The notes beneath the pieces are model-generated. The model searched no databases, was not told the origin of the DNA, and was given only the letters and a program-made list of their open reading frames with translations. Made by a program: the position numbers and the translations under genes. A stretch of DNA of 46,406 nucleotides from a virus. The stretch lies in the IMG/VR virus record IMGVR_UViG_3300043787_000086, positions 1-46,406 of that record; one strand, given 5' to 3'. Shown piece after piece: positions 33,195 to 40,072 of the stretch (position 1 is its first letter; every line of letters begins with the position of its first letter).

Positions 33195-33636
33195 CGTGAA
33201 TGACGTTTTTGGCGGCGAGACGATCAAGGCCGCTGACCTGATGACCAAGGATGTGCCGCCGCAAGCCCGCGAGTTCACCCTGGCAATCGGCAGCGTGCAA
33301 GCCAAGGAATTTGACAAGGGCAACAAGCTCGTCATCAAATTCGTCGGTGCCAAGAAGGCGTTAATCGCAAACCGCACTAACGCAAAGCGGATTGCGTTGC
33401 TGTATGGCAACAATACCGATTTTTGGGTGGGACGGCGCATTACCCTTTACCCGGAAATGGTCGATTTCAAAGGTGAGCCTACGTGGGCCGTTCGCGTAAA
33501 AGCCCCGCCGGCTGAGCAGCAGATGCCGGTTGCCGCGCAACAGCCCGCACCGCCCCAAGTGCAGCCGCACCCGCAATATATTGACGATCCAATGCCGCCC
33601 TTGGACCGAAATTCATCGGGGGATGTCCCCTTTTAG
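33187..33636 (+). CDS. SSB-like protein with acidic/aromatic tail
   Basis: 149 residues. The first 105 residues form a beta-rich domain (REFTLAIGSVQAKEFDKGNK, then NRTNAKRIALLYGNNTDFWV and RRITLYPEMVDFKG) of a phage family I associate with single-strand DNA-binding function. Then come a Pro/Gln-rich linker (about 107-138) and the end GDVPF, like the DxPF tip by which SSB recruits repair and replication partners. It is the only replication-type protein I recognise in the early module. The IS element inserted 75 bases after its stop. Confidence 0.65.
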   Translation: MPDVNDVFGGETIKAADLMTKDVPPQAREFTLAIGSVQAKEFDKGNKLVIKFVGAKKALIANRTNAKRIALLYGNNTDFWVGRRITLYPEMVDFKGEPTWAVRVKAPPAEQQMPVAAQQPAPPQVQPHPQYIDDPMPPLDRNSSGDVPF

Positions 33637-33703
33637 CCGCGTGGCAACATGCGGTTCGACCGTGCCGGCTCCTGCACAACAGCCCCTCATAGGAGCCGGC
33701 GAG

Positions 33704-33711
33704 GTTCTTTT
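33704..33711. repeat. Target-site duplication, left copy
   Basis: GTTCTTTT directly precedes the left end of the insertion element and is repeated exactly at 35291-35298 directly after its right end. Eight base pairs is the duplication length usual for the IS1595 family. Confidence 0.85.
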
Positions 33712-33737
33712 CATGCCTATCGGGTTGACACATACAG
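33712..33737. repeat. IS left inverted repeat
   Basis: 26 bases starting CATGCCTATCGG. Matches the inverse of 35265-35290 at 22 positions. It includes the -35 element of the promoter that drives the element's genes. Confidence 0.85.
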
Positions 33738-33753
33738 CGACCTGTGCTAGTAT
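33725..33753 (+). promoter_or_regulatory. IS-borne promoter
   Basis: TTGACA (33725-33730), 17 bases, TAGTAT (33748-33753), reading into the passenger and transposase genes. The -35 lies inside the left inverted repeat, so a transposase bound to the end would repress its own gene. Confidence 0.55.
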
Positions 33754-33792
33754 CCTGTCATTGGGCAACCCCGCCCTTTGATGGAGAGGAAG

Positions 33793-34017
33793 ATGCGAAC
33801 GAAAGAAAAGAAGGCAGCTTACGTTGGTCGCAGCCCTGACGGCGTGCGGCGCTTGTTTGCGCAAGATCAAGACCCGGCGCGCGCGATGGCAGAAGCTTTT
33901 GATGCCGCCCGGAAATACATCAAGGAGCGGCCGGATTGCGGTCCTTTGGAAAACTGGAGCTTTCTCCCCGCTACTATTCTCGACATGAAAGCCGTGATGT
34001 ACGGGCAGGAGGGCTGA
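33793..34017 (+). CDS. IS passenger protein 1
   Basis: 74 residues from the ATG at 33793, preceded by GGAGAGGA (an ATG at 33781 is possible). Charged, helical, with KKAAYVGRSPDGVRRLFAQD and ARAMAEAFDAARKYIKERPD. Not recognised. It is the first gene in the insertion element and ends three bases before the next start, so both passengers form one transcript with the transposase. Confidence 0.6.
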   Translation: MRTKEKKAAYVGRSPDGVRRLFAQDQDPARAMAEAFDAARKYIKERPDCGPLENWSFLPATILDMKAVMYGQEG

Positions 34018-34020
34018 GCT

Positions 34021-34206
34021 ATGGCCAAAACCAGGGCTAGCCAGTGGTGGACCGTCTATCAGATGCTTGATCGCCTGTTCACCGCGCCAGAGGCAATCGA
34101 ATGGCTTGAAACCCCGAACGTGGATTTGGGCGACCGTAAGCCTGAAGATTGCAAGGCAGAGGATGTCATTGCGGCCCTGAAACTCCTGCGGAAGGAGTTG
34201 GCGTAA
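34021..34206 (+). CDS. IS passenger protein 2, MbcA/ParS-like (DUF2384-type)
   Basis: 61 residues with a strong AGGAGGG site. The C-terminal half, EAIEWLETPNVDLGDRKPED followed by a V-x-x-x-L-x-x-L helix, resembles the short C-terminal domain of Xre/MbcA/ParS antitoxins (pattern A-x-x-W-L-x-T-P-N-x-x-L-G-x-x-P). Here it is alone, without a helix-turn-helix part and without a RES-type toxin beside it. It could regulate transposition or be an orphan antitoxin-like module. The transposase gene starts directly after its stop. Confidence 0.5.
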   Translation: MAKTRASQWWTVYQMLDRLFTAPEAIEWLETPNVDLGDRKPEDCKAEDVIAALKLLRKELA

Positions 34207-35250
34207 ATGCCCCCGCACGCCGACGTGCTCCAATGGGAGCATCTGCCATTCCCCAAGTCGCTCCGGGACTTCCAACGGTTGTTCCCGGACGACACGGCCT
34301 GCGCCCGCTACCTCGAAGGCGCCAAGTGGCCGAAAGGCTTTGAGTGCCCGCACTGCCACGAAAAGGGCGAGCCGTTCCGCATGGCGACGCGGACCAGCGT
34401 CCTGACCTGCCGGAAATGCCGCAAGCAAACGTCCCTGACGGTCGGAACCGTCATGGCCCGGACGCATACGCCCCTGACAACGTGGTTTTGGGGCGCGTAT
34501 CTGGTCTCGACCGTGACTCCGGGCATATCCGCCGTCCAATTCCAGCGCCAGCTTGGCCTTACCGTTTACGAGACCGCGTTCCAAATCCTGCACAAGCTCC
34601 GCGCCGGCATGGTCCGCCAAGGGCGCGACCGGATCGGCGGCAATCTTGGCCGTGGCGATCACGTCGAGATTGACGAAACATGGCTCGGCGGCAAGACGCG
34701 CGGCGAAGGACGTGGCACTCATGATATGACGCTGGTCGCGGCGGCTGTCGAAGTCCGCACCCGGCCGGCTAAGAAAGGCGACAAGCCGCAGCGTCGCGGC
34801 GGGCGCTATGCCGGGCGGTTGCGCCTCGAAATCGTGCCAACGCGCGGCGCCAGGTCTCTGGGCGGCTTTGTAGAAGCGGCGGTAGAGCCGGGCGCCATGG
34901 TGATTACGGACGCATGGGGCGGCTACAACGGGCTTGGCGCCCTTGGCTATGACCATCTGCCGGTCGCGCAAGCCAACGATCCCAAGGTGGCCGAAGAGTA
35001 CCTGCCGATCATCCACCTTGTTTTCAGCAACCTGAAAGCTTGGCTGCACGGCACGCATCACGGGGCGATCAGCCCTAAGCATCTGCAAACTTACCTCAAC
35101 GAGTTCACATTCCGCTTTAACCGCCGCTTCTATCCGTTCAACGCCTTCCGTTCGTTGCTCGGTATCGGGACGAACGGCGAAGGCCCGACTTACGACGGGC
35201 TGTACGACGGAACCTGGAAACACGCGACGATGGAAAGCCATCATGACTGA
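34207..35250 (+). CDS. IS1595-family transposase
   Basis: 347 residues, apparently intact. N-terminal zinc ribbon with C47-x2-C50 and C68-x2-C71, then a helix-turn-helix region (FQRQLGLTVYETAFQILHKL). ISXO2-like DDE-type nuclease core: D156 in VEIDETWLGG, D235 in VITDAWGGY and the FSNLKAWLHGTHHG block. The C-terminal LNEFTFRFNRRFYP is typical of the family. It would excise and insert the element with an 8-bp duplication, as seen here. Confidence 0.9.
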   Translation: MPPHADVLQWEHLPFPKSLRDFQRLFPDDTACARYLEGAKWPKGFECPHCHEKGEPFRMATRTSVLTCRKCRKQTSLTVGTVMARTHTPLTTWFWGAYLVSTVTPGISAVQFQRQLGLTVYETAFQILHKLRAGMVRQGRDRIGGNLGRGDHVEIDETWLGGKTRGEGRGTHDMTLVAAAVEVRTRPAKKGDKPQRRGGRYAGRLRLEIVPTRGARSLGGFVEAAVEPGAMVITDAWGGYNGLGALGYDHLPVAQANDPKVAEEYLPIIHLVFSNLKAWLHGTHHGAISPKHLQTYLNEFTFRFNRRFYPFNAFRSLLGIGTNGEGPTYDGLYDGTWKHATMESHHD

Positions 35251-35264
35251 TCGACCCATGGGGT

Positions 35265-35290
35265 CTGTATGTTCAAAGCCGATAGGCATG
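35265..35290. repeat. IS right inverted repeat
   Basis: Ends CCGATAGGCATG. It is the inverse partner of 33712-33737. Its last three bases, ATG, are in frame with the phage gene that follows. Confidence 0.85.
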
Positions 35291-35494
35291 GTTCTTTTTT
35301 CAGCAGAGTACGTCGCGAAGTGGCGCGCGATCATCCAGCGGGCGACGAGCGCGAAGGAACTGCACGAGGCATGGAAGGCCGACAAGGCGACGCGTAATAA
35401 GATCACCTGGCCGGACGACAGCAGCTTCGACGATCTGAAAGACGAGGTGACACGCGCCATCGACTTCATGAAGAAACCGGCGCAGGTCGAATAG
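35288..35494 (+). pseudogene. Phage gene with 5' end disrupted or replaced by the IS
   Basis: The readable product is 68 residues, starting MVLFSAEYVAKWRAI, where the ATG is the last codon of the IS end. The body (ATSAKELHEAWKADKATRNK, then LKDEVTRAIDFMKK) looks like a normal small helical phage protein. Joining the flanks across the duplication gives an open frame upstream with GTG codons at 33641 and 33662, but neither has a good ribosome site. Thus the original start is uncertain. The gene may be silenced, or expressed from the IS-supplied start. Confidence 0.55.
35291..35298. repeat. Target-site duplication, right copy
   Basis: GTTCTTTT, identical to 33704-33711 on the other side of the insertion element. 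Confidence 0.85.
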
Positions 35495-35521
35495 TAACGA
35501 CAGGTTAGCAGGGAGATTCCG

Positions 35522-35725
35522 ATGAAATGCGAAGATTGCCAGTTCTGGGAGAAGCCCGATCCGAAGTGGAAGGAAGAATGGGGAACGTGCTCGCGCGCCG
35601 ATGGAGCTGATGGTGCCCCTACCGTCGTCGGCACCAAGTTCTATGCCAGCGATTGCTCGGGCTACGCTGCTGGACTCAACACCAAGCCGGATTTTGGCTG
35701 CGTCGAGTTCAAAGCAAAAGAGTAA
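35522..35725 (+). CDS. Small cysteine-rich protein
   Basis: 67 residues with a GCAGGGAG ribosome site. Cysteines at C3-x2-C6, C23, C45 and C60 suggest a small zinc-binding fold (MKCEDCQFWEKPDPKWKEEW). Not a named family. Its leader is one of the recurrent start-associated sequences of the early module. Confidence 0.6.
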   Translation: MKCEDCQFWEKPDPKWKEEWGTCSRADGADGAPTVVGTKFYASDCSGYAAGLNTKPDFGCVEFKAKE

Positions 35726-35763
35726 CAACAAGTATGTCGCTAACTTAGAGGTAGGAGGACACC

Positions 35764-36168
35764 ATGAACAAGCGCAGACTTTTGAAGCTGGCCGATCTGC
35801 TCGAAGCGGACGCCAAAAATAAGAACAGCATCAAGTTTGATTTGCACGATTGGGGCAACGCCCGCGACGATAAAGAGTTGGCGCTGAATTGTGGAACAAC
35901 CGCCTGCGCGATGGGACTGGCTGTTCTGAGCGGCGCCTTTAAGCGCGCCGGACTCACCAACGGCGGCTCCAAATACTTTATCTTGCCCGAGCATGGGGAT
36001 CATCTGGGATTCGATGCGGCAGCCTCGCTTTTTGATATTCGACTTAATGAGGCAGAGTTTCTATTCGCCCAAGGAAAATACGCGTCGATATATCAGAAAG
36101 GCGCCGTTGGCGAGCGCGCTGTGGCAAAACGCATCCGCCAATTTGTCGCCGGTAAAGCGCATCCATAA
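35764..36168 (+). CDS. Early phage protein of a common unnamed family
   Basis: 134 residues, GGTAGGAGG ribosome site. Motifs RRLLKLADLLEADAKN, then FDLHDWGNARDD and NCGTTACAMGLAVLSGAF, and EAEFLFAQGKYASIY are of a kind I recall in small early proteins of many phages. The CGT-x-AC-x-G part may form a compact metal-free core. Function unknown. Confidence 0.65.
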   Translation: MNKRRLLKLADLLEADAKNKNSIKFDLHDWGNARDDKELALNCGTTACAMGLAVLSGAFKRAGLTNGGSKYFILPEHGDHLGFDAAASLFDIRLNEAEFLFAQGKYASIYQKGAVGERAVAKRIRQFVAGKAHP

Positions 36169-36204
36169 AACGGCGACAGTTACGGAATTAACACGGAGGA
36201 TTCG

Positions 36205-36480
36205 ATGCCAAAAACACCGATGCCGTCTCCTGCGCAGGCCAAGTTTATAGCGTGGACGTGGAGCGGATTTATGAACGCCGAGGTCAATGTCGGCGACTTT
36301 CGCGACGCCACGACTGCCGCCTGTATTAAAAATGGATGGCTCACGGACACCGGCCGCACCGGACTTTTCCCAAATCGCAGCGAATACAAAATCTATGTGC
36401 TTTCAGATACCGCGATGGATGCCCTTGCGGGTTATCTGCTCGACCAACGATACAAACACATCGCCGCAAAAGCCGGCTGA
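36205..36480 (+). CDS. Small early protein, winged-helix-like
   Basis: 91 residues with a CGGAGGA ribosome site. SPAQAKFIAWTWSGFMNAEV, then DATTAACIKNGWLTDTG and a YVLSDTAMDALAGYL segment. The alternation of helix, short strand hairpin and helix resembles a winged helix ending in a 'T-x-x-G' turn, so DNA binding is possible. Weak evidence. Confidence 0.55.
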   Translation: MPKTPMPSPAQAKFIAWTWSGFMNAEVNVGDFRDATTAACIKNGWLTDTGRTGLFPNRSEYKIYVLSDTAMDALAGYLLDQRYKHIAAKAG

Positions 36481-36490
36481 TGACAGATAA

Positions 36491-37189
36491 GTGCCTAACT
36501 TCACGGACCCTATGACTACGAACCGATCATCCGAGGAACTGGCCATGCGGGAGCTTATCGTGCCCCGCCTGCGCGCCGACTATCCCGCCGCTCGGATCAT
36601 CCATGAACTTCCGCTCCGCTATTCGAGCAACCGTATAGACCTCGCAGCCGTGACCGAGGGCGAGATTATTTCGGTAGAGATTAAGTCGAGCAAGGATGTG
36701 AGCGACCGCCTAGAGGCCCAGCTACGCGCGTTCCAGCCTATTTCCTCGCGCATGATCGTGGCGCTGGCCCCGGTGTGGAACACGAAGCTGCCCATGCTCG
36801 AAAAATCATTCCGGGGAGGAACGTCCTACACTCGGCAATATACCGAGGCCCAGGACATCATCGAGCGCGTCGGTGGTGCGCGCGAGATATGGACCGTTGA
36901 TGCCGAATCCGGGCTAATCGATGTGACCGACAAGGGTTACCGCAACAGCCGCCCGTGGCTCGCCAAGATGCTTTTCATGCTCCACGTTTCGGAGCTTGTC
37001 GCTATCGCGTCACGACATCGATGCTGGTCTGGCAAGCGCCCTGTTCACGAAACGCTGGTCGAAGCCTGTCATGACTTGATGACCGGCCGCGAGATCGTCA
37101 CGGCAGTATGCCGAGCCTTGCGAGAGCGCGATGCCTTCGCGGTTGGGACCGACAAGATTGCCAGCAATCAGGCGCTAACTTCTGCTTAA
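36491..37189 (+). CDS. PD-(D/E)XK superfamily nuclease
   Basis: 232 residues from GTG at 36491 (ATG at 36512 is an alternative). Catalytic pattern: E39, D50 in NRIDLAAV, then E63-I-K65 in SVEIKSSKDV, followed by a RLEAQLRAF helix. This resembles sce7726-type and other phage PD-(D/E)XK nucleases. The C-terminal 110 residues are helical and unassigned. Such proteins act in recombination, in host DNA breakdown or as restriction-like nucleases. Nothing nearby decides among these. Confidence 0.7.
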   Translation: MPNFTDPMTTNRSSEELAMRELIVPRLRADYPAARIIHELPLRYSSNRIDLAAVTEGEIISVEIKSSKDVSDRLEAQLRAFQPISSRMIVALAPVWNTKLPMLEKSFRGGTSYTRQYTEAQDIIERVGGAREIWTVDAESGLIDVTDKGYRNSRPWLAKMLFMLHVSELVAIASRHRCWSGKRPVHETLVEACHDLMTGREIVTAVCRALRERDAFAVGTDKIASNQALTSA

Positions 37190-37202
37190 CAGGGAGATCA
37201 TC

Positions 37203-37412
37203 ATGCGCGGTGCACCATTAGAGACGCGAGAGAATGCGGAGCAAGGATACGACCGGGACCTTGAGCTTCGCGATACCTATAATCTCGGGCGCAAACATGA
37301 GCGCGAGCGTTGCGCCAACGTCGCCGATCAGCACGCGGCCACTTTGACCAATGGCGGCGCAATCAACGCTTGTCGATACATCGCCCGTAACATCCGGGAA
37401 TATAAGCCATGA
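37203..37412 (+). CDS. Small early protein
   Basis: 69 residues, strong AGGGAG site within the recurrent leader. Charged helix (NLGRKHERERCANVADQHAA) with a basic end. The 3' end overlaps the next gene by ATGA. Not recognised. Confidence 0.55.
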   Translation: MRGAPLETRENAEQGYDRDLELRDTYNLGRKHERERCANVADQHAATLTNGGAINACRYIARNIREYKP

Positions 37413-37678
37413 CCATAAGCAACGCCCAAGCCAGGCGCATCCGCACCTTCGATTCGGCGCACTCGCAGGACCTCGATCAAGAATTGCTCTACATGGTCAT
37501 GAACGGGCTGGCCGTTGTGCGCGTCCGCTCACAATCGTGGACACAGCACCCTGTTCTAAGCGCCTATCTCACCGCGGAGGGCGACAAGGCGTGGACCGAA
37601 TGGAATGAAAAGCGGGTTGCCGAAGAAGATGAACGCGAGGAACGCGCGGCCAACGGCCAATTCGGGGTGGGAGCTTAG
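37409..37678 (+). CDS. Small early protein
   Basis: 89 residues, coupled by ATGA to the gene before. Begins MTISNAQARRIRTFDSAH; a short beta part (GLAVVRVRSQSW) precedes a long charged helix (EWNEKRVAEEDEREERAANG). Not recognised. Confidence 0.55.
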   Translation: MTISNAQARRIRTFDSAHSQDLDQELLYMVMNGLAVVRVRSQSWTQHPVLSAYLTAEGDKAWTEWNEKRVAEEDEREERAANGQFGVGA

Positions 37679-37682
37679 AGCC

Positions 37683-37991
37683 ATGGCAGTCGAACTTGAA
37701 GATGGAAAAGTCGTCAAACTGCCGCCGCTGACGATCTTCCAGCACGAAATTAATCTTGAGGTATTTCTTGGCGACGCCGAAAACTTTGAGCTTGCCGACG
37801 ATGAAACCGTGGATACGACGGAAGCATTCGCGGCCTTTGAGGCAATGAAGGCCAAGATCGCGAGCCAGCGGAAGGCCCTTGAGGGCGCCTATCGCTTTCT
37901 CCGCAAGATCGAAGGCGCCGGCTACGGCGGCATGGCGGACTTTGAAATTGCGCGCCAGCAATGCCGCGAACATTGCAGCGATAGCGACTAA
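37683..37991 (+). CDS. Small acidic early protein
   Basis: 102 residues from the ATG at 37683, four bases after the previous stop. N-terminal beta part (VELEDGKVVKLPPLTIFQHE), acidic middle (DDETVDTTEAFAAFEAMKAK), helical end with two Cys. Longer upstream readings overlap the previous gene in another frame. Function unknown. Confidence 0.55.
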   Translation: MAVELEDGKVVKLPPLTIFQHEINLEVFLGDAENFELADDETVDTTEAFAAFEAMKAKIASQRKALEGAYRFLRKIEGAGYGGMADFEIARQQCREHCSDSD

Positions 37992-38017
37992 CTGAGGTTA
38001 TGTGTCCGGAATAGTGG

Positions 38018-38045
38018 TTGACACGAGAAACGCAGCGTGCATTAT
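38018..38045 (+). promoter_or_regulatory. Sigma70-type promoter inside the early module
   Basis: TTGACA (38018-38023), 16 bases, CATTAT (38040-38045), then 25 bases to the XRE-type gene at 38071. The gap 37992-38070 is one of the longest in the early module, so this is a likely internal promoter for the second half. Confidence 0.5.
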
Positions 38046-38070
38046 AGGCGAACCACATTGAGGATGGCCG

Positions 38071-38295
38071 ATGAAACGCCCGCGCACCTTCAAATGGAAG
38101 CAGTTTGGGGCCGATCTTAAGGCTCACAGAAGGGCTTTCGGCTGGGGCCTGCGGGAAGCCGCCCGCAAGACCAAAACCCACCACGCGACGCTCTACCGGG
38201 CAGAGAACGGCAAGCCAATCGAAGTCCCGGACTTCATCTATCTGTGCCTGTGGACCGGCCTCAACCCGAACCACTATTTGCCGAGTCACCCATGA
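38071..38295 (+). CDS. XRE-type helix-turn-helix protein
   Basis: 74 residues. FGADLKAHRRAFGWGLREAA followed by HHATLYRAENGKPIEVPDF is a Cro/C1-type helix-turn-helix. It lies behind its own promoter-like sequence and ends in an ATGA overlap with the next gene. It is the second regulator of this type, opposite in orientation to the one at 32394-32612. It may shut down early genes or activate the later part of the module. Confidence 0.75.
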   Translation: MKRPRTFKWKQFGADLKAHRRAFGWGLREAARKTKTHHATLYRAENGKPIEVPDFIYLCLWTGLNPNHYLPSHP

Positions 38296-38507
38296 ATCTC
38301 CCCGCCGACAAAATCCCAACCGACGCCACGGCATTTCGGAAATGGGCCGATGCCGCCTGCCCGCAATGGCCCGGCGGCATGAGCGACGCGGAATGGTTCT
38401 GCACTATGGCCGAGATCGGTCGCAGGCCGCAGTTTACCGCAAAGGAGTTGCTTGAGCGAGTTCCGGCCATCGCGCAGAAGATGGCTGACGCGGTTTGCGC
38501 CGAGTAA
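38292..38507 (+). CDS. Paralogous small protein A (LPADKIPTDA motif)
   Basis: 71 residues. The first 28 residues (NLPADKIPTDATAFRKWADA, then ACPQWPGG) are nearly the same as in the gene at 40073-40282, with long stretches identical at DNA level, while the C-terminal halves differ. The shared part looks like a small domain joined to different tails. Function unknown. Confidence 0.65.
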   Translation: MNLPADKIPTDATAFRKWADAACPQWPGGMSDAEWFCTMAEIGRRPQFTAKELLERVPAIAQKMADAVCAE

Positions 38508-38695
38508 TGACAGATATGTCGGGAAATCCGATGAGAGAATGGACCTTTGATCGTTTTCGCGATGGCCAACCGCTTGCGGAAGCAGCGTCTGCTCATGCCG
38601 CTTCGCAAGTCGAAGCCGAACAAAAAATCCGCGCCCGATACGCCCGGTTTCGATCATGCGCGCGGGATACTTACGTGCTGCGTGCCGAGGACTAG
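38507..38695 (+). CDS. Small early protein
   Basis: 62 residues from the ATG overlapping the previous stop (TAATG). ATG at 38531, behind GGGAAA, is an equally good start giving 54 residues (MREWTFDRFRDGQPLAEAAS). Basic, helical C-terminus (KIRARYARFRSCARDTYVL). Not recognised. Confidence 0.5.
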   Translation: MTDMSGNPMREWTFDRFRDGQPLAEAASAHAASQVEAEQKIRARYARFRSCARDTYVLRAED

Positions 38696-38699
38696 GATT

Positions 38700-38945
38700 A
38701 TGAGCGAGAGAATGACCGCCATCAACCTGCCCGGCCGCTTTGGTTCCGGCTATGCAGATTGGGGACGCAAGACAGTCCCGGAAATGATTGCCCTACTTCG
38801 TGACCGAGCCGAATTGATGAAGAGAGACGCGGAAGCGATCTTAGCGGCGAAGGACAGCGATTTTTACGTATGCACCTATCGTGGTGTCCACGTTCGGCGC
38901 GATTTGGAAGTGCTGCAAGGTGGAAGCGGAAAGCCAAAAGCATGA
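38700..38945 (+). CDS. Small early protein
   Basis: 81 residues starting MSERMTAINLPGRFGSGYAD. A Lys/Glu-rich helix (MIALLRDRAELMKRDAEAIL) precedes a short beta stretch (DFYVCTYRGVHVRRDL). Overlaps the next gene by ATGA. Not recognised. Confidence 0.55.
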   Translation: MSERMTAINLPGRFGSGYADWGRKTVPEMIALLRDRAELMKRDAEAILAAKDSDFYVCTYRGVHVRRDLEVLQGGSGKPKA

Positions 38946-39238
38946 CGCCGCACGAAATTGAACTTGCGAAGGCGCTCAATCGCTGCTCGGGCTGGGTGGG
39001 CGCGCGGTTTATCACCGACGCCGCCGCGACCGCCGACTTGCTTCCGCAGCATGAAATCAGCTTGCGCCAGCGTCACTATCTGGAAATTCTAGCGTGGCGC
39101 TACCGTCGCCAACTGCCCTCGCATTTAGTGCCGGAAGCGAAGCCGCCGGGATTGCCAAGGACGCGGAAGGAACCGCGACGCAAAAAGGAAAAGCAGCCTG
39201 CGCCCGATCTATTTTGCGCGACAGCGGAGACGACATGA
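38942..39238 (+). CDS. Small basic early protein
   Basis: 98 residues: helical first half (HEIELAKALNRCSGWVGARF, SLRQRHYLEILAWRYRRQLP) and a Lys/Arg/Pro-rich tail. Overlaps both neighbours by ATGA. The RxRHYLxxLxWRYRRQ helix suggests nucleic-acid or protein binding. Not named. Confidence 0.55.
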   Translation: MTPHEIELAKALNRCSGWVGARFITDAAATADLLPQHEISLRQRHYLEILAWRYRRQLPSHLVPEAKPPGLPRTRKEPRRKKEKQPAPDLFCATAETT

Positions 39239-39369
39239 CAGAGCGCGAACGATACCGACGCCGCCTCATACACAATCTCGGATTCATTCTTCTGTTCGGG
39301 AAAGTGTCGGACGCGGAACTAATCAAGATCGTCCTTTGGGTTAAGGATGAATTGGCAACTGGCGACTAA
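39235..39369 (+). CDS. 44-residue early protein
   Basis: Starts in the ATGA overlap and reads MTERERYRRRLIHNLGFILL, followed by an acidic helix (DAELIKIVLWVKDEL). Small and amphipathic. No family recognised. Confidence 0.5.
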   Translation: MTERERYRRRLIHNLGFILLFGKVSDAELIKIVLWVKDELATGD

Positions 39370-39391
39370 CTTCTGCTTAACAGGGACAACC

Positions 39392-39610
39392 GTGGCTGAC
39401 ATTTTTGCAAAACGCTCCGATTGGCTGCTCCATGTAGGCAAGCTCAAAAACTTGGATGTTCTGACCATCCATCCGCTCGACGGCCTTACGCCGGAATTGG
39501 TGATCGAAGCGATGGCGGCGCAAAAGTTGCTTTATGTCAGACGCGGGCAACCGTCCTTTCGGGTTATGCAGCACGGCACCAAGATTTTCATCCAACGAGA
39601 GGCCGCATGA
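39392..39610 (+). CDS. Small early protein, GTG start
   Basis: 72 residues from GTG at 39392, ten bases after CAGGGA in a recurrent leader. An ATG further up (39347) lies inside the preceding gene. Contains KRSDWLLHVGKLKNLDVLTI and a basic C-terminal half (LYVRRGQPSFRVMQHGTKIF). Not recognised. Confidence 0.5.
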   Translation: MADIFAKRSDWLLHVGKLKNLDVLTIHPLDGLTPELVIEAMAAQKLLYVRRGQPSFRVMQHGTKIFIQREAA

Positions 39611-39837
39611 CCATCGCCGCTCTATTTGTCGAAGCTGATGGCATTTATGCCGGCTTGCCTGGTATCGATCTATGGCCGGTTGAGCGCGATGCACGGAAGT
39701 ACGCTGGCCCTTGGCCTGTAGTGGCGCACCCGCCATGTCAGCGCTGGGGTCGGTTCTGGCACGGTTCTACGCGCAAGCCTCACCAATTTAAGCTCGGCGA
39801 TGACGGCGGCTGCTTTGAAGCGGCGCTAAGGAGTTGA
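39607..39837 (+). CDS. N-terminal fragment of a 'VVAHPPC' phage protein
   Basis: 76 residues starting in an ATGA overlap. IAALFVEADGIYAGLPGIDL, then RDARKYAGPWPVVAHPPCQR and GDDGGCFEAALRS is the N-terminal third of a phage protein family that, as I remember it, is about 200 residues and continues with a GGVLEHP block. Here a stop follows GCFEAALRS and the next gene starts three bases later. Either a truncated gene or a short natural version. Confidence 0.6.
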   Translation: MTIAALFVEADGIYAGLPGIDLWPVERDARKYAGPWPVVAHPPCQRWGRFWHGSTRKPHQFKLGDDGGCFEAALRS

Positions 39838-39840
39838 ACG

Positions 39841-40071
39841 ATGAAAACCGGCAGGAAAAGAACTCTCGAATTGCGGGAGCCGGACAGACCCGCCAAAGAA
39901 TTTTGCAAACGCGGGCACCCGCTGGCGGTAGTCGGATATTATCTGAACGCAGTCGGACCATACACTGTCCGCAGATGCCGGATGTGCGCAAATGAAGATG
40001 TTTACAAATGCACCGGACGTGAACGAAGCCGCCATAGCAAATTGCTCGATACTTTGACCGCAGGCGAATGA
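39841..40071 (+). CDS. Small zinc-finger-like protein
   Basis: 76 residues with AAGGAG before the start. FCKRGHPLAVVGYYLNAVGP followed by YTVRRCRMCANEDV gives a C-x-x-G-H ... C-x-x-C zinc-knuckle pattern with basic flanks. It is likely to bind nucleic acid. Similar C-x-R-G-H fingers occur in small phage proteins near HNH genes. Confidence 0.6.
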   Translation: MKTGRKRTLELREPDRPAKEFCKRGHPLAVVGYYLNAVGPYTVRRCRMCANEDVYKCTGRERSRHSKLLDTLTAGE

Positions 40072-40072
40072 C

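Larger units (their letters stand above)
33712..35290 (+). mobile_element. IS1595-family insertion sequence with two passenger genes
   Basis: 1579 bp. The ends form 26-bp imperfect inverted repeats, 22 of 26 matching: CATGCCTATCGG is identical at both outer ends and ACATACAG at the inner part. Perfect 8-bp flanking duplications (33704-33711, 35291-35298). Inside are two short genes and a 347-residue transposase, all on the plus strand. Intact ends, duplications and open transposase frame point to a recent insertion in the phage genome. Confidence 0.9.

Noticed and set aside
33613-35637. 674-residue open frame on the minus strand across the insertion element
   Set aside because: It is antisense to an intact transposase and its passengers, has no family-like motifs, and results from GC-rich codon bias.
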